From Blasia pusilla (Eukaryota > Marchantiophyta > Marchantiopsida > Blasiales): a stretch of 64,000 bases of DNA. The position numbers and the translations under genes are program-made. Below, piece by piece: positions 45,897 through 56,411 of the stretch. Under the pieces are notes generated by a model, which was not told the origin of the DNA, did no database searches, and saw only the letters and a list, made by a program, of their open reading frames with translations. Position 1 is the first letter of the stretch, and each line of letters starts with the position of its first letter. Location of the stretch: assembly GCA_050084515.1 (NCBI GenBank), contig CM114272.1, positions 20,646,001-20,710,000 of the forward strand, in the 5' to 3' direction.

Positions 45897-48800
45897 TCAC
45901 TCGTCATCGTCCGAGAGCTCTTGCAAAATCACTTTCGGCCTTGCCCTCCCGATTTTGGGAATCGTTGGAAGTGACGATGGAGTCACTACCAAGGGTGGCT
46001 CTGGAACCGGAGCTCTCGGCTTCGGTGGAGAGTTGTACGCCCCAACGAGCCTTTTGTATTCTGCCTTTGCCTCCTTGCAAAGGTCAAACAGTTCCTGCCT
46101 TCCCTCGAGGCAGAGAATGTTCCTGCCACTCTGCCAAGCGCCTTTGATACTTGCCCCTGAAAGTCCCACTAAGTCGAACACCAAGTCACTCGGCCTTGAG
46201 CAGAGCTCGATGAGCATTTGCATCAGGGCTGGCGACTTTTCCCTTCCTCCCAGAAGTGGGGTACTGTCTTGCATGTAAATTCCCGGGGGGGAATTGTACA
46301 AACTATCTAAGCTGTACCCATCTGAGCATGGATCCACAGGATCCTGGATCTTGAACACCTGGAAATTATGCTCGGGCGAACGGCAAAGAGCGAGGAGTGG
46401 TCCATCATCAGTAAATCAGCACGTTGGAATCAATGTCAGAAACTAAAGAAGTCGCCTTGAGAACATTTTCAATAACTGACTTTGGATCAACCTGTCGGAG
46501 TCCGACGGGTTGTTTTATCCCGGACCAACCCGTCGGAACCCAACGGGTTCTGCGATTGCTTTTAGGTTTTCCAGTTGATTTTGGTTTTGGATGCAACCCG
46601 CCGGAAGGCGACGGGTTGCTTGGCCTAGAGCAGCCCATGCTCGCTTTGAGAGCAACCCGCCGCTATCGACGGGTTGCATCCAAAACCAAAATCAACCGGG
46701 AAAACCAGCAATTGCAACCTGGTCGGGTTCCGACGGGTTGCGTACACCGTGGTTTTCCGCGGTGTATGTGGGAAAGATGCAACCCGCCGGAAACCGACGG
46801 GTTGCTCTCACCAGTATGGGCTGCTCTAAGCCAGCAACCCGTCGCCTTCCGACGGGTTGCTCACGGACAAAAAAAACCCAGATTGACTCTCATTAATACA
46901 CATCATTATAAGATAATTGAAATTATAGTACAGGAATTGAGCCTTACCCGAATCGACTATCGCGGATCGGAGTGGGTACTCATTTTTATGATCCACGATT
47001 GTGCCGTCCTCCACTTTAGCGACCTCTTGACGACTTTGGAGGTTGAAGAGCTCGCCGTCTCGCTCCCTCCAGTCAACACCAAGAAGCAGCCCTTGTCACT
47101 CAGATAGGCGTCTGCAAAGGAGAACAAAAGTGCAATCTGGTCATAAGTGAGCGGCACATTCCACTCAGGTACCTCGTCCGACGGATTCTCGCCCCAAAGT
47201 CGCAACCCCGAGGGCAGATCGGAGATCAAGAGATCCACCGCAACCTCTTCGACCACTCCATTCACCGTCCAGGCAGCGTGCCCGTTTCGTTGGAGCTTCC
47301 GCCCCAGCGTTGTCAATTTTTCGATGGCTGGTGTCGACGCTTGAGAACTGAAGCTCTTCAGCTCATCCAGTAAAGGAGTGAACTGAAGGAGGACGCTTGT
47401 CCGGGTCGTTGTTTGTCTGTGTCTTCCCAAGGATGATGGGCTGTATTCTCCTTGGGACAACCCGGGCACCTCTCGCTTCCGCTTCTCCCTAGCCTGGGGA
47501 CGGCTTGTCGGGGTTTCTATGACCTCGGATTCGGGTGGCGTTTTTTTCGCCGAGGACCTGGTCCGACCCTCTCTCCCCGCTCGTCCGGACGATTCCGCCT
47601 CTGGCCTTGAATCTTCAGCCTCTCTTTGGGAAGACTCGGCCTCTGGATTTTTCCCTCCCCTTGCCTTGCCTTTGAGACCCGCTGTGGATTTGTCTTTGGT
47701 TGTGCGGACCTTGGAAGCCAACTCAGCTGTCTCGTGGGCCTGCTCTTCTGCATCTCCTCCGAAGAAGTCTTCAGGCTGGACGAAATTGGGGATGTCGTCT
47801 TGTCCTGAGGCCACTGCATCATGAAGCACTCGTAAGTCCTTATCTGTGATGTCTTCAGGGTCGTTGAAGTCGAGCCAAATGGGGCAATTCTCCACCTCCC
47901 AATCGGACATGTGCTGCCCCATCTCCACGTCGTACATGGAGAATGTCTCTGCATCCGGCGGCAAAGCCCACAATTTCAAGGCTACCGGTAATTTTCCCCA
48001 CATACCTGCGTTCTTACACTGGACGAGGTACCTGAAGACCATCCATTGAGCAGCTTTTAGTCGAACAGAATTGGCCGTCTGCTCCTGTAGATCTCGCTTC
48101 TTCTTCGCTTGATCCCGTTTGTTCTCGTCTACTTCTTCGTCAAGCTCTGCCTGAGGGAGGACGCAAACCTTGAACATGGTCTTGAATCCTGGGTTTTTGG
48201 TTGGCTTGTCCCAGATGTCGTCGAGCCAAACCTCGAAATCTCCAAAACTTTCAAGGTTTGCTTCCGGCGGAATGGGCTCTAATCTTCTGAGCTCCGCTTG
48301 CAGACCCTCCACCACGGACTTCCCGATTACCCGCAACGCGTCCCAGAACGACCATTTGCATAGCCAATGCGAGATCACTGGATCGGACACACCCGGAGGA
48401 TGGTGTGCCACCCTCTTCTGGGCCTCTGAGCCCTCGAGATTGATTTTCATCAGTCGTATCCTCCTGAACTCACTTATCTCGGACAACGCAAACCGATGCA
48501 CGCGATCCAGCGACACTTTCTCCCCAATCCGACCATGCGGATCTTCATCCCTCTTCCGCTGGCGCTTGATAATCGCCTTCAGCTCCTTGTAGAACTCCGG
48601 ACCAAGTTCGGGGTTGAGAATGCTGATGTATCGCTGCATCTTGCTCGCCGTGTATTTCGTTGCAGCAGATACTGCAGCTTGGATGAATTTGGCGCGCTCA
48701 GACGCAGATACCTTCTCCCTCCGCTCCAGCTCCAGTGCAGCGCTTTTCTTCGCGGCCTGTATCTTCGACCAGCAAAGGATGGTTACGGCTGCATCTTGAG

Positions 48801-48984
48801 AAATAAACTTGTTTGCCCAAGTTTTCTTCTTAATCTGAGCACCCTTTGCAAGCATCTGATTGACGAGGGCATCGCCCAAGAACCCCCTGTACTCTCCCGG
48901 GTGCGTCGTAAGCACCTTCCTCACCCGATCGCAGTCCTGGATCCAGTGGTGGGTGACATTCCCCTCCGATACAATCCTGCACAT
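45897..48984 (-). CDS. amino-methyltransferase-like gene (N4-cytosine/N6-adenine type) carried by the MULE
   Basis: Two frames on - strand. The first (48984-46957, 675 codons) starts with about 430 unassigned, charged residues, then a low-complexity linker rich in E, S, R with a basic REKRKREV. Near its end it reads DLLISDLPSGLRL, then PLTYDQIALLFSFADAYLSD and KGCFLVL. That is the layout around motif IV of bacterial amino-methyltransferases, with DLPS in place of DPPY. The second (46358-45897, 153 codons) reads KSPALMQMLIELCSRPSDLV, then FDLVGLSGASIKGAWQSGRN, the family's motif X and SAM-binding motif I (usual form DPFAGSG), then ILCLEGRQ. Motif IV before I is the beta-class order. Between them (46390-46950) lie palindromes and probable intron. 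Both motifs are altered, so activity is doubtful. Exact exon joins are unresolved. Confidence 0.6.
46488..46859. repeat. array of seven 25-bp palindromes in a probable intron
   Basis: Units at 46488-46512, 46526-46549, 46594-46618, 46653-46676, 46715-46740, 46780-46804 and 46835-46859. Each reads CAACCCGYCGG, a 1-4 base variable centre, then CCGACGGGTTG, with few mismatches. Between units the DNA is unique, apart from one inverted repeat of a TTTTGGTTTTGGATGCAACC block around 46580-46690. The array separates the two coding parts of the methyltransferase-like gene. Confidence 0.93.
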
Positions 48985-49021
48985 CCAAACTCAACCCGTC
49001 AGGAAATTACATGGGTTCCTA

Positions 49022-49344
49022 CAACCCGTCGGACTCCGACGGGTCGTCACAGCTCAAGGTCGGATTCTAGAAACGAGCTAAATGATGCAACCCGTCGAGT
49101 CCGACGGATTGCATTCAGATTTGCTAATGCTTGGTAAGCAAACCGTCGGAGTCCGACTGGTTGCTCGATAGGCCGCCTTGTGAGGGTGTTTTTTTAAAAA
49201 TGCAACTCGTCGGACTCCGAGGAGTTGCTCGAGTGACTACAGGTTTAGAAGGTTTTTTCCCCAAAGCAACCCGTCAGAGTCCGACGGGTTGCTTGCCTCG
49301 AAGCTATTTTTCCCCATATCAACCCGTCGGAGTCCGACGGGTTG
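49022..49344. repeat. array of six 25-bp palindromes between the two divergent MULE genes
   Basis: Units at 49022-49046, 49088-49111, 49139-49163, 49203-49227, 49267-49291 and 49320-49344. Consensus as in the other arrays; the last one is perfect around a single base. They occupy the 450-bp space between the two divergently read genes, where promoters or first introns should lie. Confidence 0.93.
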
Positions 49345-49429
49345 ATTTTGGTGGGTCCAATGCGTGGGAGCCTTGGAGTGTAGAAGTCCAGCATGACCGT
49401 ATCTAGAGCGCAACGGGCGAGTCAATACG

Positions 49430-52400
49430 TCGCAATTCCCTCCCAAGAATGCAGAAACTCCATACGAGGTCGGTGCCACCATACCGCCGGGAGGCCATCG
49501 ATGTCCTCATTGTCAGGCATTGCCTTTCTGCGTTGGAGTCTGTCCTGCATACATATTTTTCATTGTCCATGACTTGGGCTCCACGTCAGAGTATACAAGG
49601 CTGGCAGTTCATGTTGGCTCCCACACTCATCCAGTGACTGATGCAATTCAAAGACACATCAAGGAGGATGTGGCGAAGAAAGTAGCCGAGGTCTACAGAA
49701 ACTCTCCAGGTTCAAAGCCCGGAGTGATCAAGCTCACAACGGCATCACAAATTTGTGAACAATTGCTTGGAATCTCTGGACAGGGCGAGATCACGGCGGT
49801 TGAGGAGAAACAACTCTGGGAAAATCTCGCATTTCTCGCTGATCCTGAATGCTTCCGGAATTTGTTGCGTCAGATATGAGTTCTGGATGGAAAGACGGCC
49901 GAAATGGATGCCATCGCCAGAATCAAGGCCAACTCCAGATTTTCATTCATTCAGAGATGGCAGTTCATGGGCCAAGGAGGCGAGGGATCCAGGGCCTATG
50001 TCTTCAAAATGTCAACCACAGGTCCGTCGAGTGGCCTCGATCTTATAGATCGAATGAGGGAAGGGGAAGATCTTTACGGGAGTTGGGTAAGCTTTGATAT
50101 TTGCTACAGAGTGCTGAACGGATGGTTGACGATGGGTGCTCACGTTTATGACCATGTGGAGAAGGGACTCAAAACTATATTTGTCTGTGAAGTAAAGGCA
50201 GAAGACGTTGGCAGTTTGAAGATGTGCTGGTTACTCTTATTGGAGGTGGTGAAGGAAAACAAAAGGCCACCTCCGGAAATTTATGGGTTCATGGCGGACA
50301 ATGCACAACCTGGGTGGATTGCTATCCGGGAAGTGTTCTGGGGTGGAGAGGTTCAACCGGAGAGGGAAAGGTCGGATGCTTTCCATTGGCAACAGTCTGT
50401 GACCCGGTACACCAAATCTTGCATCAAGGAGAATAAGAGGACAGAGCATGTCACTCTACTCCAACGCTGCAAGGACAGCAAAACCTTGAAGCAAGCCATG
50501 GAATGCCAGGAAGAACTTCATGGGTGGTGGAGGAAGCATGCGATTGAGGGGAAGTACAAAGAGTTGTGCTCTTGGTTGAGTTGGTGGACTGTACGTATGA
50601 GACAATGGGGAAACTTCATGCGGCAGGTGAGTTCACTATTTTGTCTTGTCAAGCTCACGCTGAGAATTGTTTGTAAAGTTGTAGCTCAGGGTGAGAAGCG
50701 TGGGAATTATATGGATTTCAAACCCAAGAAACCAAGCAAGCTGTCGGATGCGACGGGTTGCCCGAGTGTGCAACCCGACGGAAACCGATGGGTTGCATCT
50801 AGATGTTTGGTGCAACCCGAGTGTGCAACCCGTCGGGACCCAACGAGTCACAGAGTCGTTCATGGGATGCCTCCGCCTTGCAACCCGTCGGGTTCCGACG
50901 GGTTGCAGTAGGTGGGTTTAAGGTTACAACACGTTGGGACCCGACGGGTCGCAGAGTCGTTCATGGGATGCCTCGGGCCTGCAACCCATGTGGTTCCGAC
51001 TGGTCACTTATTTCTTTGACTCCTGAGTTATTTTCGTTCCCTTCTAACATTGCCGTCGTTGCAGGGATTGAACGTTCATGAAAATGCCCTCTGCCCCAAC
51101 ACAAGTGGAGCAGAAAGTGTTCATTCCTCTTGGAGGTCGTCACAAGCATGCCAACGAATTTCACTTGTGGAGGCATGCGAACAAGACCAGGCAAGAGCAA
51201 TGCTCTGATCTGCAAACATCCCATATCTTTCTCACAAAAGGCATAACAAAAGGAAAAGGGCCGTCGATCTATGAGCTCTATGTCAGGGCGGCTGTGAGAT
51301 CTGGTGATGAAAAATTGTATGTCGAAGCCTTCAACCGTTGCGTAGCTGGAACTCCACTCGAGCAAGACGTACACATTGGTGGGGATATTCGTGGGCGGGT
51401 TTCAAGACGTCCCATACAGATGGTGGTAGAGCGATCGAACGAGACTTGTGGAGACCAGATAAGTATCTTGACTTGAGCGGTGAAGAGGCGACATCGAGAA
51501 CGAATCCGATGATTGATTTGGATGAGGAAATTACACCGCCCAGGTATTTGGGGACCCCGGACCCGTCCCAAATCGTGATGGAGTTACTTCTCCAAAATCA
51601 GTGAATGTTTTATTTCAAAAGCCCTCCGTTCTTTGGAAGTTCGCAACATCCCCACCGGGTGGTTCAACAATATGGGATTCCGGTAATGGAGGTGGATTGC
51701 AACCTAAACGGTGGTATATATCTCGGAGCAACCGGGGCGTGGACCCACTGCGGCAGGCAGGATCTCGATGGCATTAGGAGAGCATGCGGCACTTTCCTAA
51801 ATAAGAATCGCACAAGGACCGGGCGACCTGCCTGCAGGTTTTGGGGACTCAAAACCTTTGATCGTTTCACGAGGACCGGGATCAATTGAAGTACTTCTTC
51901 GCCCAAATGAATCTTGCGCTTTCCGGAAGTCTTATCCGGCTGCCATTGGAGCTCCCGGGAATACCCCCACGATTTGGCCCATCGCCGCAGGCACGAACTG
52001 CACTCAAGACGAAGTGGACAATCTTACAAGTGCCGGTTTCAGACTCGAGGCGGGGAAGTTCGGAGCATGTTCGCATTCTGAGACCTTCGATTTAGTATTC
52101 AACCCAAGATTGATGTCAACATGTACCGGAGAAGGTGGATGATCTCAATCCATTATTTCTGTTTGAGTCTAGAAATGGGGTGAAGAGAAATAGAATGTGC
52201 AGGCCAACGGTGGAGAGAGCGAAGCGAATTGCATGAGCTCGGGAGGCAAAAATGGAGATCATTGCCACGAAAGATGTCTTGAGTGGCAATGGAATAGGAA
52301 GGATGTATTGGATCAGGAACAACAGTGTAAATTCAAGTGTCACAGGGGTGTATGTGGTGCACATCTGTTGCTTTCCCACATGTTCATGTGATGACTTTGT

Positions 52401-52554
52401 CCAAAGAGAGACAAGTGGCAAAAGGTATTTCCCTTGTAAGCACATGTACTATGTGTTGCTGGTAGTTTTAAGAGAGTCGAAGGTAGGAGTAGGAATCCAC
52501 CAACCAATTCTGTCCCTCAAAGAAGTTCGAAGTATTTTAAACAAACCACTTTGA
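49430..52554 (+). pseudogene. MULE transposase, multi-exon, with SWIM zinc finger
   Basis: Cuts and pastes the element. 49510-49640 reads a CVGVCPAY stretch and then VHVGSHTHPV, like the zinc-binding N-terminal part of MULE transposases. The core frame 49904-50626 shows EIYGFMADNAQPGWIAIREV and AFHWQQSVTRY, the conserved MULE blocks around the second Asp and the following helix. The donor GGCAG|GTGAGT at 50626 and acceptor TTGCAG|G at 51064 define an intron containing palindromes; the next exon stays in frame with TSGAESVHSSW and then stops (about 51209). Frames between 51078 and 52142 are open but unassigned. The last exon, 52252-52554, ends with a SWIM finger: CSCDDFVQRETSGKRYFPCKH. Joins between 51.2 and 52.2 kb are unresolved and may be damaged. 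Confidence 0.75.
50737..51005. repeat. palindromes inside the transposase intron
   Basis: Clear units at 50737-50760, 50771-50794 and 50881-50905, with degenerate ones near 50825-50846, 50925-50947 and 50980-51005. All lie within the GT-AG intron 50627-51064. Confidence 0.9.
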
Positions 52555-52892
52555 GGATGCAAAATGAGGTTTTAGATTGTACTTTTATTTTTGTCTCAAC
52601 CTTCACTTCGATCTTGAACTGTATTCAGCCCCGGGCAAATGACAGATTTTTTCCAGACCTTGGATGGAAAAAGTGATTGGTTCCACACTTATGATTCCAC
52701 TGATTTTTCAGTTTTCTAAATTTTGTGCAATTTGCAACTCGTCGGACTCAGAGGGGGTTGCCAAAATATGGAAGAGGAAAAAAAAACTGTGGGACTGCTT
52801 AATATATGAACAAAAAAGTGCAAAAAATTTCAAACAAAAATTTTCCTCTCTTCAACCCAACGGAAACTCTCTTAAAAAAAAGCATCTATTTC

Positions 52893-52951
52893 GGTTAACC
52901 CTAGTTTCCTCTCTCCTCTCTCCTCTCTTCCTCTCCTCTTACCGCTCCTCA
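52893..52951 (-). repeat. right terminal inverted repeat of the MULE
   Basis: CCTAGTTTCC followed by CTCTCTCCTCTC-type sequence and ending ACCGCTCCTCA. Reverse complement reads TGAGGAGCGGTAAGAGGAGAGG, comparable with the left end's GGGGCTGGTA plus GA-rich tract. Confidence 0.6.
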
Positions 52952-53400
52952 GATTCTTCGATGGTCTACACGACTTCCCGACTGTTCCTGGATGGTTGGT
53001 GGCGAGCTCACGGATTGCCTAGGAGTATTGTGTTCGATCGAGATCCAAAGTTTACCAGTGCCTTTTGGAAATATCTATTCATGAGGTTCTGGACCAAACT
53101 CAGCTTTAGTACAGCCTTCCATCCTCAAATGAATGGGCAAACGAAAAAAGTAAACTTGATCATGAATCAGTACTTAAGGAATTACGAAAGTGCAAACCAA
53201 AGAGATTGGGCCAAATGGCTTAGTATGCTGAGTATTGTTACAACTTGACCAAGCATTCACCAACCGGAGAATCTCTGTTTCTTTTGGCCTATCAAAGATA
53301 ACCAGAAGGGCCTCTTGACTTGGCTCTTTTGAGGAGCGCTACATTGGTACACACTTGTCAAGCAATGGCAGAATTTCCACGTTGGGGAACAAGTGAGGTT
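52952..53400 (+). pseudogene. gypsy-B integrase, second half
   Basis: Continues the core after the MULE: RSIVFDRDPKFTSAFWKYLF holds the second catalytic Asp, followed by STAFHPQMNGQTKKVNLIM. In the family the block reads GQTERVN with the third catalytic residue, Glu; here it is Lys, a single G-to-A change. Frame changes after about 53240. Confidence 0.85.
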
Positions 53401-53818
53401 GAGTGTAAATAATCTCACTCTTCCGAAGGAATTTTCTGCAAAATTATTAGCAAAGTATGCTGGACCGTATGTGATCAAGGCAAAGCTGTTTGAGGATGTG
53501 TACACATTGGAGTTGCCAAACGAGTTCAAGATTCACCCAACTTTCCATGTGTCATTATTGAAGAAGTGTCTTCAAGACAATGTGCATCCGGAACGATGGA
53601 TGGTGTTTAAACGACAACCAATCATCAGAAATGAGGAACCAGAGTTGGAGGTGGAGACCATTATGCGTTCCAGACGTAGAGCTGCCAAGTACGACTAATT
53701 GGTCAAGTGGAAAGGCTACCATGTGAAAAAGGCCACTTGGATTACGGAGGCGAATCTTGAACATGCGCAAGAAGCATTGCGAGACTTCAAATGGATGCAA
53801 GATAGGCACATACGTTAG
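53393..53818 (+). pseudogene. gypsy-B integrase C-terminus and chromodomain
   Basis: 53393-53698 reads LLAKYAGPYVIKAKLFEDVY and IHPTFHVSLLKKC, the integrase C-terminal part, then ELEVETIMRSRRRAAKYD. A TAA at 53697 interrupts, and the same frame goes on with LVKWKGYHVKKATWI and EANLEHAQEALRDF, the rest of a chromodomain (LVKWKGY...ATW is the hallmark). Chromodomains bind methylated histones and guide integration in chromoviruses. Ends TAG at 53816-53818. Confidence 0.88.
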
Positions 53819-55382
53819 TACATGGTGAAGCAAAGGACATAACTTATGACCGGGAAGCTTGGGCTGATAATCCATTGTAACTAGAAATGTTTAGTTGTTG
53901 CAATAAAGAATGCATGGATTTGGAGATTCAATGCTTGTGATTATGATTTTGAGTTTGGTAGTGCATTGCAATAAGTAGTTTTTCATATGCTTAGGATGTA
54001 AGTCAAGGAGGCCAAACAATGAGTATTTGAGGTGAGAGCTTGTATTCGGATAAGGCATCTAGATCAAGACCAAGTGTTGAAGTACTAGCACTTGGACCTG
54101 CCCTAACGTCGGCGGGGCAGATTAGTCTGTCCGATCTACTCTTCACTCTACAGACCCAATAAGATGATTCATGAATACATGTCGCACATCAGAATGAAGG
54201 AAGTGAGTTCTTTACTATTCCATCAAGAATGAGAAAGCTTCAAAGTGTATACAAGCACGAGAGGGTACTACTCCCTTGCTCAGACCATTCCTAAAGCATA
54301 AGGACTTTGTGAGAGAATGATGATGATAGCTACTTTCATGCTTCTTAAATATCCTTGGAGACAGTACTAGTCCTAAAGATCTGAAGCGCTTCTTGTAAAT
54401 ATAGTACCTATTGGGATCTTGTAACTACTTTGATCAATGGTTCTCTTATCTTTTCCTAGGATCCTTACAAATCCGCTGGTTGTAACTGTCCTTACTTCCT
54501 ACCTGGTCCAAAAAGACACGTCTCTTCCTAGCCTAATTACTCTAAGGGTGTGCCGTTTGAAATCTCAATGATTCTTAGCTTCGCTGTGAAGTCAGAACCT
54601 CTCCTTCTTCCTTTGAGGACAAAGCTCTCCATTCTTCGTGCTTCTTCCAATTGCTTCATTCTTCATTCTTCGCAAAGCACTGATGCTTCGTCTTGATGCT
54701 TCGTTGAAGAGCAAAGTACTTCTTCCTCTTCTTCTTCATCGTGCTTCGTTCAAGAGCGAAGCACTTCAGAAATCGATTCCTTGTTAAACTTCGTTGTCTT
54801 TGCCAAGCTTTGCTCTTGGTCTTTAGACTTCGTTACCTCATTTCCCTCTCCTCCAAGGCAAGTCCTTGATTTTCCACCTCTTTGCCTTATCCTAGAAGCT
54901 TCGTGATCCACTCCACTATTCCTCCTTCTTCCAATATACAAAAATAATATCCAAGACAACCTTGTATATAGAAAATTTACTTCAAAGAGTCTTAATTCCT
55001 TGAATCAAAATGTACAAATCTCCAAAATTAAAAAATTGTGGGTATCACACGCCCCTAAGTAGAATACAAGTGACCCAAACAGGCTAGAGTTGGCTAGTTA
55101 AATAGGCGGTTGTTTACAAATAGTGAGTGAAGTGTTAGGTTGCAAACTTAGTTAGCTTATTTTGATAGTTTAAATTAGTTTTGCAGAGCTGGTCTAGGCT
55201 AATTGAAGTGAAGAAGCTAATAATTCTAAGTGCTACAAGCGACAACCTAACACTTAAGCCAAAAGAGGAATTGCGGGTTAGCTACCAAAATATGATTCAG
55301 TGTTAAGGGATCAGCTTCCTAGAACTTAACATCAAAAAAGGTTTGCGTTCATAAGGACATCAAAATTCTAAGGAGGGGTGAG
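53819..55382 (+). other. gypsy-B 3' untranslated part with an inserted ~1-kb repeat
   Basis: After the pol stop comes about 250 bp of non-coding sequence, then a ~0.95-kb repeat (about 54090-55024) whose inverted copy starts at 59531. The tail, 55127-55382, ends in the polypurine tract AGGAGGGGTGAG just before the 3' LTR. No gene seen. Confidence 0.65.
54090..55024 (+). repeat. ~0.95-kb dispersed repeat, inverted partner at 59531-60450
   Basis: Shares with 59531-60450 (inverted) blocks such as CCTTGAATCAAAATGTA, TTCCTAGCCTAA and CATCAAGAATGAGAAAGCTT. It is rich in CTTCGTT/AACGAAG motifs and its right end reads AATCTCCA (partner: AATCTCTA). It looks like an LTR or solo LTR of a further family, but a TG start and duplications were not found. 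Reading frames in it are poor. Confidence 0.65.
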
Positions 55383-56411
55383 TGTTGCAACCCTCATAAC
55401 CAAAAAACTCCAAATAGGCGCCAAGCGGAACATCGGAACTCAAGTGGACTCACGCTGCGATGATCGCGCTTTGGAGAGGCTTTTGGAAAGGTCCCTTGGA
55501 AAAGTCCAAGTTGCGAAATGCAGAACAGAGTTATGCATTTCATGCGTTAGTGGTCGCAACCAAGAAACCTAGACCAAATGCTAGCCAAGACTTGAGATAA
55601 GTTGAGTCTTGGAAGGTTGGTTGCCAAAGAGGTGAGAACCAATTTTGGAACACGACTAGCGTTTGGGGAATTTGACTGTGTTTTGGACCATAACATTTAG
55701 CCCCAAGATGCGTTTGGGACAAGTAAGAGCGCATTGGAAAGCTTATCTTGAGACGCCTCCAACGCACAAAGATCTCAGAAAATGCACGAGTAAAGAGTGA
55801 GATATTGGCCAAAAACAACTGTGAGAGCAATCGGGTTGAGGGCCAATTGGAGAGGCCCGGGTGTCTTTCCCTAAATGTGGGGAACCCCGGAGATCCCTAG
55901 AAGTAGTAGTAAGGGAGGAGTCTCTCCAAGATGTCTTGGAATACGAATCCCCACTTTGAGCAGCAAACGGCATCTTAGAGACACAGGATGGAATGGGAGT
56001 TTGGCGTTGGAACTCGAAACCCAAACCTGATCCAAGGGAGTAGACTTTGTATGCCACACTTGGATTCCGATCCGAGATTCACTTTGTGCGAGTCTCGATT
56101 AGGGACTTATTGGATGTCCATCAGATAGTTGGAACCTCCAGGCACGAGACGCCCTTTGAGGTTCTTCAACCAACTAGAAAGTGTGTTCCAAGTCTTTCAA
56201 GACTTGTGTATGTTTTAAACCGTGAAATTAGGAAGGTTAAGCCTGATGAGAGACCAAGACGAGAACTCGGAAAGGTAGCCCGTTGATTGATCCAAGACCT
56301 AACTAACCAGAGTGCGTGTTTGCACGCTGATCAACATTGAAAGTGTGACTTGCTGAACGCACGCTTCCGCATCAACAAAGATTAACGTTCAAAGAGAGTA
56401 GGCGCACGACA
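55383..56411 (+). repeat. gypsy-B 3' LTR
   Basis: 1029 bp, TGTTGCAACCC...GGCGCACGACA. Aligns end to end with the solo LTR 38522-39552 and with the 5' LTR minus its insertion. Directly preceded by the polypurine tract; followed by CGGGT, the diverged target duplication in the methyltransferase gypsy. Confidence 0.92.

Larger units (their letters stand above)
44086..52951. mobile_element. Mutator-like DNA transposon (MULE) carrying a methyltransferase-like gene
   Basis: 8866 bp inserted in the gypsy-B integrase. Flanked by identical 9-bp duplications GATTCTTCG (44077-44085 and 52952-52960), the length typical of MULEs. Deleting it with one duplication rejoins the integrase frame exactly. Both ends are GA-rich (CT-rich on the right) inverted stretches of about 50 bp. 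Inside are a MULE-type transposase on + (49430-52554) and an unrelated gene on - (45897-48984). At least 18 palindromes of 25 bp crowd the non-coding parts. Confidence 0.9.
37950..56411 (+). mobile_element. gypsy-B: chromodomain Ty3/gypsy retrotransposon (chromovirus type)
   Basis: LTRs (38353-40409 with a nested solo LTR; 55383-56411) surround gag, protease, RT, RNase H, integrase and a C-terminal chromodomain (40627-53818). A primer binding site lies right after the 5' LTR and a polypurine tract right before the 3' LTR. The left end is unusual: 37950-38103 is the first ~150 bp of an LTR, joined to an internal 3' tail (38104-38352), then the full 5' LTR. So two elements share LTRs in tandem and the left one has lost nearly everything. 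The coding region carries stops and is split by a MULE. Confidence 0.88.

Noticed and set aside
46488-46859. Palindrome arrays as a CRISPR array
   Set aside because: The units are palindromic, the spacers vary greatly in length, the context is a eukaryotic transposon intron, and no cas genes exist.
46424-47107. 227-codon + strand frame across the palindrome array
   Set aside because: It is made of translated palindromes (repeated PTGC, QPVG and RRVA words) and then the antisense of the methyltransferase-like gene.
47519-49137. Long + strand frames (101-213 codons) antisense to the 675-codon gene
   Set aside because: The - strand frame is longer and carries the domain motifs. These are shadows of its GC-rich codons.
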